64,000 nucleotides of DNA from Malania oleifera (lineage: Eukaryota > Streptophyta > Magnoliopsida > Santalales > Ximeniaceae): the NCBI RefSeq assembly GCF_029873635.1, contig NC_080419.1, forward strand, positions 80,460,931 to 80,524,930. The letters are read 5' to 3'. Positions within the stretch are counted from its first letter, which is position 1, and each line of letters begins with the position of its first letter. Both the position numbers and the translations under genes were made by a program. The notes beneath the pieces were generated by a model. The model ran no database searches and was not told where the DNA came from. It saw nothing but the letters and a program-made list of their open reading frames with translations. Below, piece by piece: positions 23,668-36,600 of the stretch.

Positions 23668-26487
23668 ATCTTTATTATTTTTATTTTTACCATAATTATT
23701 TATTATTATTTACTATTAATAGTAGTATTATTTTTATTATTATTATCTTATGGATACTTATATTATTATGATAATTATCATTATTATTATTATTTCCTTT
23801 TTCATTATTACCATAAGAATAAAAGAATAAAAGAAAAAAAGAAAATCAAAGAAAGAAGGTTGTATTAGGGTTTTCATTTTTTTTTATTATAAAGCAAAGG
23901 GGGGCACAGCGCACAGCAGCACGCACAGCAAAAAAAAAAAAAAAAATCATTCTGCTTCTTCTTCTAGGTCTTTTCCTTCTTCTTCTTCGCCGCCCCTCCA
24001 CTCTGCAACTCCTGCTTCTCCCTCTCTGTTCCCTTTCCCACGGCCAGACTCCCGCACCCACAAGCAACCCCCTTTGCTGCAACAAACCAACACCACACTC
24101 CCATCCATCCCACGGCCACCCGACGAAGAGCCCCTGCAGCCTGTTCCCTCACCAGTTCCGGCGGGCAGCAACAGAAAATAGAGCACACAGGAATCCGGTT
24201 TCCATCAGTCCGTTGCTCGTAGCTCCAACCTATGCAATCGCCAACCTCTGACACCAAACCCCTCTGCTGCTCCTCTGCCTCTGTCTCTCCCATAATCAGT
24301 TCCATCCTCCACGCTACGGCCAGAACTGTCCCAACAGCCGAATCTAGCCATCCCCACTCCGACCACCATCCAGTCTACACCCACAGCAACTCATACCCGA
24401 AACACCACAGCACAGCAGACCACCCGAGAGCATCACCACAGCAGTACCCCTGCCGCACCAGACCGCCGCCCTCTTTGCACAGCTCCGGCCATACCAGATC
24501 TCCGGCGACCATCACAAAAGAACCGCAACAACCATTACGGCAACCTCACCACCCAGTGACATAGTCAACCTCCCGGCCTCCATACTTGACGAACCAGCAG
24601 ATTCGGCCTCACACCAGGCAAACCGAGCCCCCTCTAGCCACGACTGCCATCTCCGGCCCCCTCTGTAAGCCCCACTGCATGTAGTCCACGAGCACAAGCA
24701 CACATTGTCACACACATGCATGTATACACATGAAGTTTATTTATTTCTTATTTTTTTATTTTTCTTGTACATTTAAATTGAGCTTTGTATATTTGTATAT
24801 CTAACATTAATATGTTTTTTGCAGGATTTTTCCACTTTTGGCTATAATATTAATTTAGATTATATATATATATTTAACATCAATTTGTTTTTATTGCAGG
24901 ATTTTCTTTACTTTAGGATGTCGATTATTTTAGGCTTAAATTTGTTTAGGGTTGTAATTATTATATATATACCCATGTCCATATTTTTAATTGTTTTCAT
25001 ATTTAATACCCATGTCTATATTTTTTTATTGTGAATATTAATTGATTTGTTCTCATTGTTGTAGGGTTCATAAAATTTGTTAGTTGACGTTCTTGTTGGT
25101 ATTTTGGTGGTGCATATTATTTAATGAACATTATTATTCTTGTAGAAGTGTTACAATTAGAATTTGTTTTAACCTTCAAGTTTATACTTTTGTTGTATTT
25201 AGGGTATGTATTAAATTTCATATTCATTTTTAGGGTTTCTTTATTTGGATTTACAGAGTTTCCATTTTATCACGTATTGATTTCCATAACTTGACTATTT
25301 CTATATTATCATATATGTGTATTTATTGTTTCCATATTGTTACACATTGATTTCCTTTTTAGGGTTTGATTTCTTCCCTATTATTGGATATTATTGTTTA
25401 TGATCAGATTAAAATTATATAGGGCCTATATTGTTATTAATATTATGATGTATACACCTTATTATTCTAGTAGCATTTATCATTGGTAATTATGTGCTAT
25501 GATATATATACATATATACATATTGGTTGTGTTATTGTTACAAGTAGTGTATTATTGTTATAATATATTAGGGCTTCGGTTACTTCATGTTAATATTGTA
25601 TGTTTTGAACTATTATTATGATTTTGTTAATATGGTATCTTTTGGATTATTAGTATTGTTGCATTACTACCGTATACCTTGGGTTTTTCCCTATTGCTAT
25701 GTTAATTGCGTATATATCTTAGGGCTTTGATTAATTCATATTGTTTATGGTGTTTTTAGAATTTTTAGGATCTAAGCATATATGGTATTTTTAGTATTTT
25801 GATATATATAGTGATAACATTATAGTATTTCTATTATGTTTACATGTGATGAGATTTATTATAGTATCCTTAGTATATTAATATATATATAGTAATATGG
25901 TATCTTGTTACTTATTTTGACATTCATAGTATTTTAGTAGGTATGTGTTACTTATTACTCTATTACCATACATTAAAACCTCCCATATTAGTATTTTCCT
26001 ATAAAAAAATCCTATAAGGTTTCCAAAATTTGGGAGTGTACTTTCCTAAGTATTTTATTGATTTTGATCCCTATGATTTTATTGCGGGGGTATGAGCTTT
26101 CGGGCTTCACGTACCTTAAGTTCAGAGGGAATATATATATGTATATATTGTATTTATTTATTTATTTATTTTATGTGTATTTATACATTCATAAAAATGA
26201 GTAATTTAAAGACTTATTAGATTAACTTAGGGATAATTTCAAATTAATTAGGTACCGTTTGTAAGAACAGGCGCGTAGGGGGTGCTTGTACCTTCCCCTC
26301 GCGTAACCGAACTCCCGACCCCAACTCTGGTAATGTAGACTCATTCTACCCCTAACGGGGTAGTACTCACGTGTTCTAACCACACTAAAGGTTAGTGGCG
26401 ATTCCGACATTCATATTTTTAATTGAAAATTAAAATTAATTTTAATTTCGCCACCCAGGGCACACGCACTCCCGGGACGTCGCGACA
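23471..26487 (+). repeat. 3' LTR of the gag-only element
   Basis: 3,017 bp matching 12871-15916 with scattered substitutions (I estimate one to two percent by eye) and a shorter (TA)n run. Ends GTCGCGACA, followed by the target duplication TATAT. Confidence 0.92.
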
Positions 26488-26492
26488 TATAT

Positions 26493-26729
26493 AAAGAGCT
26501 CAACTCTTCATTTGTAAAACACACCTCCAAGTTGTACTTTGTCAAGAAGTAGTGGATTGATCATCGGCACCCGAGGACGTAGATAATTCTATACCGAATC
26601 TCGTAAATTTCTTGTCTTGTTTTAGGTATTCCTTTATTATTAGTTTCTGCATTACTTTAATTTCTTTTATATTCAATAGCAATAGTTGTAGTATTGGTGT
26701 TTGGCACAAGTGGGGTGCCCGGCATAACA
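26493..26729 (+). repeat. 3' LTR of Copia-I copy 2, second part
   Basis: Continues the LTR cut at 12870 (AAAGAGCTCAACTCTTC...) and ends in CA at 26729, followed by TCACC. Confidence 0.92.
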
Positions 26730-26892
26730 TCACCAACCTAGGAAGAGAGGTGGTTGGAAGGATCGGTGAGAGATTGCTTGAAGTCCAGAAGCGCTTCTCT
26801 CTCCTCTGCCTTACAACGGGTGGCATTTGAATTTACTCCATCCCAAGAAATCAATGTCAAAACAATCCCCAAAACTGCAGCTGAGATCTCAT
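26730..26892 (-). pseudogene. RLP pseudogene: start codon and first exon part
   Basis: Matches 41638-41803 of the intact RLP gene. The start codon is at 26890-26892. One base is missing right after codon 2 (the intact gene has GAGTATCTCAT, here GAGATCTCAT on the plus strand), shifting the frame inside the signal peptide. With the Copia-I insertion and loss of the 3' two thirds, the gene is dead several times over. Confidence 0.9.
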
Positions 26893-27133
26893 TGAGATAT
26901 ACCAACAAAATCCAACTTCAATTCTTGTAGGCAAAGGAGTTGTTTTGTTCTTTGAATTTGAAGATAAGAAGTAGCTTGCATTTACATTTATATATAGGGT
27001 GGGGAAGGAATGAAGCCACTGCTAGCAAATTATTAATTTGATGTTCTGAGTCAAGGTCCGTATTAAATTTGTAATTTCAAAATATGGTTTATCCACAAGA
27101 AATTCTACTTTCAAATGTTTTTTTTTTTTTTTT
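26893..27133 (-). promoter_or_regulatory. 5' UTR and promoter remnant of the RLP pseudogene
   Basis: Nearly identical to 41804-42043 upstream of the intact RLP. It retains a TATA-like box (CTATATATAAAT on the minus strand, about 26987-26999). The homology shows that promoter and gene were duplicated together. Confidence 0.7.
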
Positions 27134-27230
27134 AAGTCTCAAAATTGTAACCACGATTTTCCTCCGCCATAAGTGAGGGGTTTTTCAAATAAAGTTAGGA
27201 GGTGCCGCCCTCTTTTACCAAAAAAAAAAA
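27134..27230 (+). mobile_element. Short LINE 3'-end fragment with poly(A)
   Basis: Contains TTTTCCTCCGCCATAAGTGA followed by GGTGCCGCCCTCTTTTACC and an A-run. This matches the 3' ends at 62970-63050 and, inverted, 53880-53990. It lies between poly-T blocks. The allelic position upstream of the intact RLP (about 42030-42050) lacks it. It is therefore a separate small insertion. Confidence 0.75.
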
Positions 27231-27390
27231 AATTCTTTTTTTTGTAAATTTTTTTGAATAAATAAATAAATAAATTTATAAGTAAATTTTTACATAATTT
27301 TAATGTGGTCTCAATTACTCCTTAGACGCTATTATGGCATCATTATTATTAGGATCATAACATCATTATTGTTATAATGTCAAACAACAC

Positions 27391-29620
27391 TCTCCAAAGT
27401 ATATATGATCTTAAAAAATTTATTTTCGTAGTGACATATTACAAATCACAATCTTTCCATGGACGAAAAAGCTATAAATAAATGTTTTGAATGCAACAAA
27501 TCTCACAAAACCAAGTAATTAACAAAAAAAATAAAAAAATAAAAAATAGACTCAGCTCCAAGCTTGGAACAAATAAATAAATCTAATATAGGAATCCTCT
27601 CAGGCCTATCAAAATAGTGAATTAAATTTGAAATTGCATATAAAAAGTGACTGCAGAGAAAGGGTTATGGGAAAAAGGGAAAATTAATGTAGTTTCAAAA
27701 TAAAGATTTATCCGACGTGATAGATAAAATAAGATTTTTTTTTCTTTTATTATTTTAAGCACAAAAATTTTATTGTATATATGATCTTAAAAAATTTATT
27801 TTCTTAGTGACATGTTACAAATCACAATCTTTCCACGGACGAAAAGGCTGTAAATAAATGTTTTGAATGCAACAAATCTCACAAAACCAACTAATTAACC
27901 AAAAAAAAAAAAGACTCAGCTTCAAGCTTGGAACAAATAAATAAATCTAATATAGAAATCCTCTCAGGCCAATCAAAATAGTGAATTAAATTTGAAATTG
28001 CATATTAAAAGTGAAGTGGTCAGACTGCAGAGAAAGGGTTATGGGAAAAAGGAAAAATTAATGTAGTTTTAAAATAAAGATTTCTGGGACATGACAGATT
28101 AAATAAGATTTTTTTTTCTTTTATTATTTTAAGCACAAAAATTTTATTTTCCGCTCCCTCATGCCATGGGCTGTTGTGAGTACATAGCATATCTACAATT
28201 AACATCACTCATAGTTTCAGATTTCCCTTTACGTGAGAAAACTTCAATTTTTTTTTTTTTCAAATGGAGAAAGACACTTGCAACGCAATATTTGTCACTT
28301 GCATGCAATTAGTTGGATGGAATTGTTGCCTTCGCATGAACTTTGTGAGATAACTGAACAAGCAATGTGAGAAGATAAAGTTCCAAAATAAAACTACAAT
28401 TCGATATTGAAACTGAAGTGTTTTGATTCCACCAAAGGAGTTCAATAGATGATCCTGCAAAAATGTCTATTAAACTTGAGTCCAGTAGAAGAGTTCCAGC
28501 TAAAGCTCAAAAAAGCAACATAAAGAAAAGGTTTAGATGGAGAAAAGAAGGATAATGTCCAAATATGATTTATAGATATTCCTGTGGGTAGACTGGGCTA
28601 CAACCATGAACCATGCAGAAACAATTTAGCATGAAAATCAATTTTCCTTTTTGACAAACATAGCCATCTAAAACCAGTATGACCCTGCAATGCCCCCAGC
28701 AGTCTGAAATTGTTACCGAGCTTATGTCCAATAAGATCATTGAGGATACAGAATGGAAATGGGTTTTACATGTAAGACAAATGGAAAGAAATGATTAAAT
28801 TGAACAATCAGCATGGAGCTTAGGAAGGGGCATGACTTCAGAGGATTTGGGATAGACTTGTTTGCAATTTTTTTTTTCTTTCTGAAAAATCATAACATGT
28901 CATTGGGTCCCCATTTAAGTTTAAGTTGATTTGTATATATATCATGTGAATTGAATTGAATGGAATATAATTTTTTCAGTTGAATGGTTCTATTGAGAAA
29001 CTTGGTAAAAATCATATTGACTTGTTCGATTGTATACATCTGCTTTATTACTGTGAAATTATCAAATGATTAATTTTTGTTGAATATAAACAGATAATAC
29101 AGTTTTAAGATAGGATTTTCAAGATGCCATGCATGTGGTCTAAAATGCTCATTGTAACTCAGATGTTACATTTGTCCGACACACATCATTTTCAATCTTA
29201 TTTGAAGCAACTCTGGTTATGAAACAAATTAGCAAACAAGTATTCTATACCGTGTCAAACAAGTTGTTAGCATTGGTGTTTTGTCTTTTTCCAAAATGTG
29301 AAATTGTTTGTGTAAGACATGTTGACACTAATTGCTTTGTATCTTTCCAAAAAGGCAGTCACTCTTTGGAGACTGCATTTTCCACACGGAGCTGGAGTCT
29401 TGATTTGCCCCTAAACAAGGGCCATGACTTGCATTCCTATTCATATCATTTTTGTTTCTTCTGGAAAAAAACAGATCATGTCATTGTAAAGATAAATGAT
29501 GGACCCTGCCATTTAATGTGAATGATTTAGCATGTCTCCTTTTTTGTTTTGTTTTTTTGTTTTTTTTTTCTCGTTTGGTTGAGTGGTTGGTCTGAAGAGA
29601 TTACTAAAGAATTGACTTAA
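27391..29620. repeat. Duplicated non-coding module M, copy 1
   Basis: About 2.2 kb without credible genes, beginning CACTCTCCAAAGTATATATG and ending with TCTGAAGAGATTACTAAAGAA. The same succession of landmarks recurs at 29630-30760, 42120-43880 and 52690-54500, and in part at 46520 and 55830. It follows the RLP 5' flank here and again at 42120. I do not recognise its origin. Short open frames in it differ between copies, so I see no coding sequence. Confidence 0.75.
27401..28152. repeat. 376-bp direct repeat within module M copy 1
   Basis: The sequence starting ATATATGATCTTAAAAAATT at 27401 recurs at 27777, followed by the same landmarks (about 27650 and 28025: CTGCAGAGAAAGGGTTATGG). This is a local tandem duplication. 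Confidence 0.8.
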
Positions 29621-29629
29621 GATGGATAT

Positions 29630-30760
29630 CACACAGCACTCTCCAAAGTATATATGATCTTAAAAAAAAATTTATTTTCTTAGTGACATGTTACAAGTAA
29701 CAATCTTTCCACGAATGAAAAGCTTGTAAATAAATATTTTGAATGCAAAAAATCTTATAAAACCAACTAATTAACCAAAAAATAAAATAAAATAGACTCA
29801 CTTCCAAGCTTGGAACAAATAAATAAATCTAGTATAGAAATCCTTTCAGGCCAATCAAAATAGTGAATTTAGTTCAGAATTGCTTATATACAGTGAAGCG
29901 GCAGACTGCAGAGAAAGGGTTATGGGAAAAAGGAAAAATAATTTATTTCTACTTGTAGCTTTGAAATAAAGATTTCTTGGACATGATAGATAAAATAAGA
30001 TTTTTTTTCTTTTATAATTTTAAGCACAACAATTTCATTTTCTGCTCCCTCATGCCATGCTTTTGTGATAGTTTCAGTTTTTCTTTAGGTGAGAACACTT
30101 TAATTTTTTTTTTTAAAAAAAAAATGGAGAAAGATACTTGCAATGCAATTTTAGTTTACACCCACATGACTGGCAAACTCCTAATCTCACTATATTCAAT
30201 AAGTGAACAAGATGCCCTTGCAGGCAATCAGATGGGTGGAATTGTTGCTTTAGCATGAACTTTGTGAGATAACCAAACAAGCAATGTGAGAAGATAAAGT
30301 TCCAAAATTAAACTACAATTCGATATTGAAACTGAAGTGTTTTGATTCCACCAAAGGAGTTCAATAGATGATCCTGCAAAAATGTGTATTAAACTTGAGT
30401 CCAGTAGAAGAACTCCAGCTAAAGCTCAAAAAAGCAACATAAAAAAAAGGTTTAGATGGAGAAAAGAATGACATTGTCCAAATATGATTTATTGATATCC
30501 CTATGGGTAGACTGGGTTACAACCATGAACCATGCAGAAACAATTTAGCATGAAAATCAATTTTCCTTTTTGACAAACATAGTCATCTAAAACCAATACG
30601 ACCCTACAATGTCCATAAGATCATTAAGGATACAGAATGGAAATGGGTTTTACATATAAGACAAATGGAAAGAAATGTGAATTAAATTGAACAATCAACA
30701 TGGAGCTTAGGAAGGGGCATGACTTTAGAGGATTTGGACATATCATATCTACAATCATTT
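29630..30760. repeat. Duplicated non-coding module M, copy 2
   Basis: Starts CAGCACTCTCCAAAGTATAT and parallels 27770-28860 with small indels. It ends in a segment (30755-30880, TATTGTTCTGGC...CATGCAGTTTC) that is also found at 50010-50100. No gene recognised. Confidence 0.75.
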
Positions 30761-30984
30761 TTTATATTGTTCTGGCATTGTGATTTCACTTTTCCTTCCC
30801 TCGTGCCATGAGCTGCTGTGTGCACGTATCATATCTACAATCAATTTCCTATGACATGCAGTTTCCATGATGGCGTCATTGTTTCACTTTTCCCTCCCTT
30901 GATTTGGAACCCTACGTGTATCAGAAATGATACTGAAATCGAATCAGAAATTACCCTGAAATCGAATTCTTTCAGAATTCCTTT

Positions 30985-32635
30985 GGTTTTTCAATTTCCC
31001 ACTGCTCGTTGATTCTTTAGGAGCAAAAATTTCTTTTTAAACAAAAAACAATTCTTGCGAAGGGGGAAAGGGAAACCGACGCTGTTCTGTCTTCTTTATT
31101 TTATTTTATTTATTGCAAAATTAGTCATGCCCTTAGAACATAAATTTAATTTAATTTGATGTAATTCAAAAATTATTATTTATATAAAATTATTTATTCT
31201 TTCTAATATTTTGGGAAGTCCAATTTCTAATTAATTATTAATTGTTCTCCCAAAGAGCTAAAATAGAAATCAAATTGGATTTCTAAAGTATAACCATGCA
31301 TTTAAATACTTGGAAAAAATTCTGAATAAGATTGCATGAAAAATTAACAATGCAAAATTGATGTATAACCAAAAAATTATTTTGGTTTTCATTAGTGAAA
31401 TATGCAAATCACTTTAAAAGTTGAAATAATAAATAAAAACGACGATGGGTAAAACATGCATAACTTATATATAAAGCAATTTGGAGAAAATAAGATATTT
31501 CTTTTTTTTTTCCCAACAATTTTATTTTTATTTCATAGCAATTGATATGATTTTGTTTCAAAAAATTATCCATGAATATTACCTTGGACCTATATAAACA
31601 CAATGAAAATAAATCTATGGGTACTTTTTTTGGTAAAAATGTTGCATATGCCACAAACAGTATCACATGGAGAATAAGTTTTTAAGTATACAAATAATTA
31701 CATATACACAATAATAATAGTTTTATACAAACTTGTAATAAGACATCATTAGAGTTTGTTCAAGAAATTAACATAGGAGGCAAATAGATGAACATCAACC
31801 ATATGAAAAGTCAACATAAATAAAGAAGAAAATAGAAGAATAGTATCACGTATCAAAGACAAAGTTAGAAGTATCTTTAAATGATCATACACATGCATAG
31901 ACGGATGGACGCACTCAAAAGGACACCAAAATTTGATAGAAATAAATATGGAATTCTTGAATTTGTGAGAAACTACTATTATGAGCATAACTAAAAGGTA
32001 CAATTTCCTAAATGCATCACACATCCATATGTCATTAGTATCAAGTTGACACCATCTAGTCAACATTGTCTCTATATTCTCCTTACAACTTTATAGCTTT
32101 ATTCTCAAAGTAGTGCATAGGAGTATCTTATATCTTCAACTAGTTTTTGAGTTTTGTTCAATGAAAATTTTAAGGAGAACAATAAATTTTTGCTAAAAAA
32201 TTTAAATAAATTATTAGACTCCAAGAAAGTAAGTGATTACATATCTTGCATTTAGGAGCATGGACTTCAGACCATAAATATGTATTTGTGTAGATTTGCA
32301 CAAAGCTTAGAATATAATTATATTAAAAGTATTTATAAAATGGACCTGAATCCAAATCCAAGGTCAAAATTTTTTGTTCTCAAACACTATCCCAATTTTG
32401 CAAATGGCTTAGTTAAAGTGAAAAGACAATATTCCTTCTAATTGTCTAAATGAACTGTCAATATTACATTTCTTATAATATATTAAGGATAACATGAATA
32501 AAGTGTTTAAAAGTCAACACAAATGAATTATTAGATATCATGGGTTTTGAATTGGAATATATATACATTATGTTCTATTTTTTTTTTTTTTTTAGGTTTA
32601 TATATCTTGTCTACTTCTGCTATGCAGTTTAGCTG
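30985..32635. other. AT-rich intergenic sequence, nothing recognised
   Basis: About 1.6 kb of AT-rich sequence with short, low-complexity open frames only. I see no domain, repeat partner or RNA gene here. Confidence 0.5.
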
Positions 32636-32640
32636 ATAAT

Positions 32641-32977
32641 TGTTGAAGATTAAACTTGAGAACAGTGGGACGGTATTTTGACTGCAGAAGCTTCATCAAC
32701 CGGCAGCCCACCTCCATTGAAGTTAAGCAAAATTTGGCCACCAACCTTACCAAACTTCCCACCATTGTTGATTATTTGTTTTCTGTAATTGCTATAAATA
32801 GGTGAGTGTGTGTGCATTGTAAATGTGTGGTGTGTTGAGAGTGTAAAGCTAGTGAGAGAGAAAGAGAGAGAGTTGCTTCCTCTGTGTATTGTTTCTGATT
32901 GAAATAAATTGTTCTTGAATTTATCCTCACTGAGTTTCAGTCACAACCAGTGACTGAGTGTTCCTCTCCACCCATCA
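32641..32977 (+). repeat. 5' LTR of Copia-II
   Basis: 337 bp. Contains CTATAAATAG (about 32792-32801), a good TATA box for the element's promoter, followed by a GAGAGAGAAAGAGAGAGAG stretch. Confidence 0.93.
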
Positions 32978-33632
32978 GTGGTATTAGAGCGTTCAGGTGC
33001 GCCGGAATTCACCAAAAAGAGGCGAACAGAGGAGAAATCCGATTTTCTCCCAGTTTTGAAGTTGCTCCAAATTCAAAATTGAGCCTATCATTTTGAAATT
33101 CGATTCAAGACGATTCCAAAGGTGAAAACCACGTCTCAAACGGAGACCGGAAGGCTCTTCACGCGCTCCCACGCGCATCCCACGAAGATAGCGTTTTTCC
33201 CACCCGCCGCACGCGCCGATGAAGACTCCGGCAGACGGCCACACGCGCCTCACGCTCCCGCACGTGTCTTCTTCGCCCGATTGGCGAGATCCGACCCGGA
33301 CAGCGACCCGTAACCAGGCCCAACGACCAGCAACCCGGATCCGTGCCCGAGACTTGACCCGCATCTGACCCGCTTCCAGAAGCGACACGTGGCACGCGCA
33401 GAGAACGCCACGTGGTGTAACAGGAAAAGTAACGCCATTAAACGGCCGTTAAGTTAAACCGGTTAGTTAAAAAAATTCACCAGAATTTCCTATAGCCGGT
33501 TCAGTGATTTTCGGACCGGTTCTTTGCAAACCAAAACCAGTTCCTAAGGTTTTTCAATCTTCTGAATTTATTGGTGGCATTAGATTTACCAAAATTAGTC
33601 TCCATCTCTCTGTTTTTTATATATTAAATTCG

Positions 33633-36600
33633 ATGGCTAACGGTACTATCCAATCGGTCATTCCAAAATTGACCCGAGAGAATTATGACAACTGGTCGAT
33701 TCAAATGAGAGCCTTTCTAGGTTCTCAGGATGTCATGGACATCGTTGAAGATGGGTACAGAGAAAGCCCATCAAAAGAAGTCGAAGCAGCTATGCCCGAA
33801 GCTCAAAGAACGACCTTGCGAGCCGATTGAAAGAAAGATTGCAAGGCAAAATCCATAATCTACCAAGGCCTTGATGAGGCCACGTTCGAAATCATCGCCT
33901 CCTCGAAGACATCTAAAGAAGTTTGGGACTCTCTCCATCGAACACACAAAGGTGCAGATAAAGTAAAAAAGATTCGTCTTCAGACATTGCGAGGTGAGTT
34001 CGAATCTCTCAAAATGAAGTCTACTGAATCCATTGCAGACTACTATACACGAGTAATGGTAGTATCAAATCAAATGAGAAGAAATGGAGAGATTCTCAAT
34101 GACGAGAGAATTTGTGAAAAAATTTTGCGATCTTTAGATCCAAAATATGATTATATAGCTGTGACCCTAGAGGAAACAAAAGACTTGGAAACAATGTCTG
34201 TAGAAGAACTTGTGGGCTCACTCCAAGCCCATGAGCAAAAAGTCAATAGAAGAAGTGATGATAAAGCACTGGAGCAAGCTCTCCAAACGAAGTTGTCCCT
34301 CACTACAGATAGATACAACAAAGGGGGGACGTCACAACAAGGAAGAGGACGAGACCGAGGATCTCGTGGAAGAAATTCTGGAAATTTTAACTCCAGAGAA
34401 GGTGGCAGAGGCAGAAGAGGTCCCACTAGAGGAGGATGAAATCAACAGAGCTATGTCCCACAAGGCAGAGGACAAGGAAGAAGAGGAGGATATAATAATC
34501 GCTCGAATGTAGACAAAAGAAACATTCAATGCTACAATTGTCACAAGTATGGACACTATAGCAATGAATGTTGGGGGCGACAACAAGAAAAGGTTAGCGA
34601 GGAGACCAACCTTGCCGAAACTGATCATGCAGATGGAGAGTCGTTGATGCTGATGGCACACAATTCAACTCCCCAAGACCAAAGCGTTTGGTACCTTGAT
34701 TCTGGAGCCAGCAACCATATGACTGGAAGAAAGAACCTATTCTTTGAACTTGATGAGAAAGTTCAGGGGGAGATATCTTTCGGCGATAATTCTAAAATCC
34801 CAGTCCGAGGGAGAGGAGATGTTTTGATCAAACAAAAGTCTGGAGATCATGCTTACATCTCCAACGTCTACTATGTGCCAGCCATGAAGACTACTATACT
34901 TAGTCTCGGACAGCTCGTAGAGAGAGGCTATCGAATTAGCCTCAGTGATAAGCTGATGGTGATAATAGATGCTCAAGGAAAGCTTGTTACTCGAGTTCAA
35001 ATGGCAAAGAATCGAATGTTTCCGCTTGCCATTCAACATGATACGCCAAGGTGTTTGAGCGCTATCATTAGCGACAAAGACTGGCTATGGCATCTAAGGT
35101 ATGGGCATCTAAACTTTGAAAGTTTGAAACAATTAGGAAGCAAGAAGATGGTGAAGGGCTTACCCAATATCCATCATCCAAATGTGATATGTGAAAGCTG
35201 TATTTTGAGCAAGCAACATAGAAACAGCTTTGGAAAGCAAGCCGACTGGAGAACAATCATGCCGCTCCAGCTAATACACACAGATGTGTGTGGTCCACTA
35301 AGACCATTTTCAAATGGACAGAATCGATACTTCCTCACCTTCATCGACGACTACAGTAGGAAGACCTGGGTCTACTTCTTGAAAAGGAAGTCAGAGGTGT
35401 TCGACAAGTTCAAAGAGTTCAAAACTCTTGTGGAGAAACAGAGTGGCTTCCGCATCAAGTCACTCCGATCTGATCAAGGAGGAGAGTACAAAGACGAAGC
35501 TTTCCTCAAATTCCTTAGACAACAAGGGATTCAGAAATAATTCACACCATCATACACTCCCCAGTTAAATGGTGTAGCCGAAAGGAAGAACCGCACAATC
35601 CTTAACATGGCTAGAAGCATGTTAAAGGATAAAAATGTGCCCAAGAGTTTTTGGGCAGAAGCAGTGTTATGTGCAGTCTATCTGCTCAATAGGTGTCCGA
35701 CAAAGAGTCTTGATACAAAGACACCATATGAAGCCTGGAGTACTCACAAGCCCAGTGTGAGTCATCTTAGGGTGTTTGGCTCCATAGCCTACGCCAAGAT
35801 CCCAGAAGCAAGAAGGACAAAGCTGGATGATAAAGGAGAGAAGTGTATCCTTGTAGGATACGGTGACAGCACCATGGGATATCGACTCTACAATCCCATC
35901 AACAAGAAAGTCTTTCACAGCCGGGATGTCATCTTTGAAGAAAATGAATCCTGGAAATGGGACCAGGCTGAATATTCCAAAGATGTGGAATTGACACTTG
36001 AAGGAGAAGAACCTACACAGACAAGAGAAGTGGCTATCGAGCCATAAATTCCTGAGCTGCAGACACCTCCACATGGTTCACCACAGACGAATGAAGCTCC
36101 ATCACCAATAGAGCGTGAAATCTCAAACATGAGACCTAGAGGAGCTCGAAATCTAGCCGACCTGTATGAAACTACAGAACCAATTGAAGAGTATGTTACT
36201 CTTTACTGTCTATTGTTAACCAGCGACCCGGTTAGCTTTGAGGAAGCTAATGAAGAAGACAAATGGAGAAAAGCGATGGATGAGGAGATTCAATCCATCG
36301 AGAAGAACAAAACTTGGGAGTTGACAAATCTCCCGAAGGGCCACAAAACCATTGGTGTGAAATGGGTCTACAAGACCAAAAAGAATGCTCAAGGAGAAGT
36401 TTAGAGATATAAAGCAAGACTTGTCGCCAAAGGCTACAAGTAAAAAGAAGGGATTGATTATGGAAAAATCTTTGCCCCGGTTGCCAGACTTGAAACCATC
36501 AGATTACTTATTTCACTTTCAGCACAAAATGGATGGAAGATTTACCAGCTGGACGTGAAATCAGCTTTTCTGAACGGTTTTCTGGAAGAAGGAATTTATA

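Larger units (their letters stand above)
12871..26487 (+). mobile_element. Large gag-only LTR retrotransposon (13.6 kb, Tat/Ogre-like, non-autonomous)
   Basis: Element of 13,617 bp bounded by TG...CA, with the 5-bp target duplication TATAT at 12866-12870 and 26488-26492. It has two highly similar LTRs of about 3.0 kb, a primer-binding site starting TTGGCGACTCCGCTAGGGAC directly after the 5' LTR, and a GAGGGGCAAC purine tract before the 3' LTR. The 7.5-kb internal part carries one gag frame and no recognisable protease, reverse transcriptase, RNase H or integrase. It also carries several tandem repeats. The LTR end sequence, primer site and gag zinc finger resemble plant Tat/Ogre elements, and the layout matches the class called TR-GAG. 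It must depend on enzymes supplied in trans. Confidence 0.9.
8005..26729 (+). mobile_element. Copia-I LTR retrotransposon, copy 2, split by a nested element
   Basis: Complete TG...CA element of about 5.1 kb once the nested insertion at 12871-26492 is removed. The 5' LTR is 8005-8375. The 3' LTR begins at 12744, is interrupted at 12870, resumes at 26493 and ends at 26729. Perfect 5-bp target duplication TCACC (8000-8004, 26730-26734) in RLP coding sequence. The two LTRs differ at roughly 15-17 of about 365 positions, so the insertion is fairly old, older than the element nested in it. Confidence 0.93.

Noticed and set aside
28260..28460. Recurring short minus frames in module M (also 42520-42744) as a conserved small protein
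   Set aside because: The frames shift between module copies through indels; nucleotide similarity is not better in the frame than outside it.
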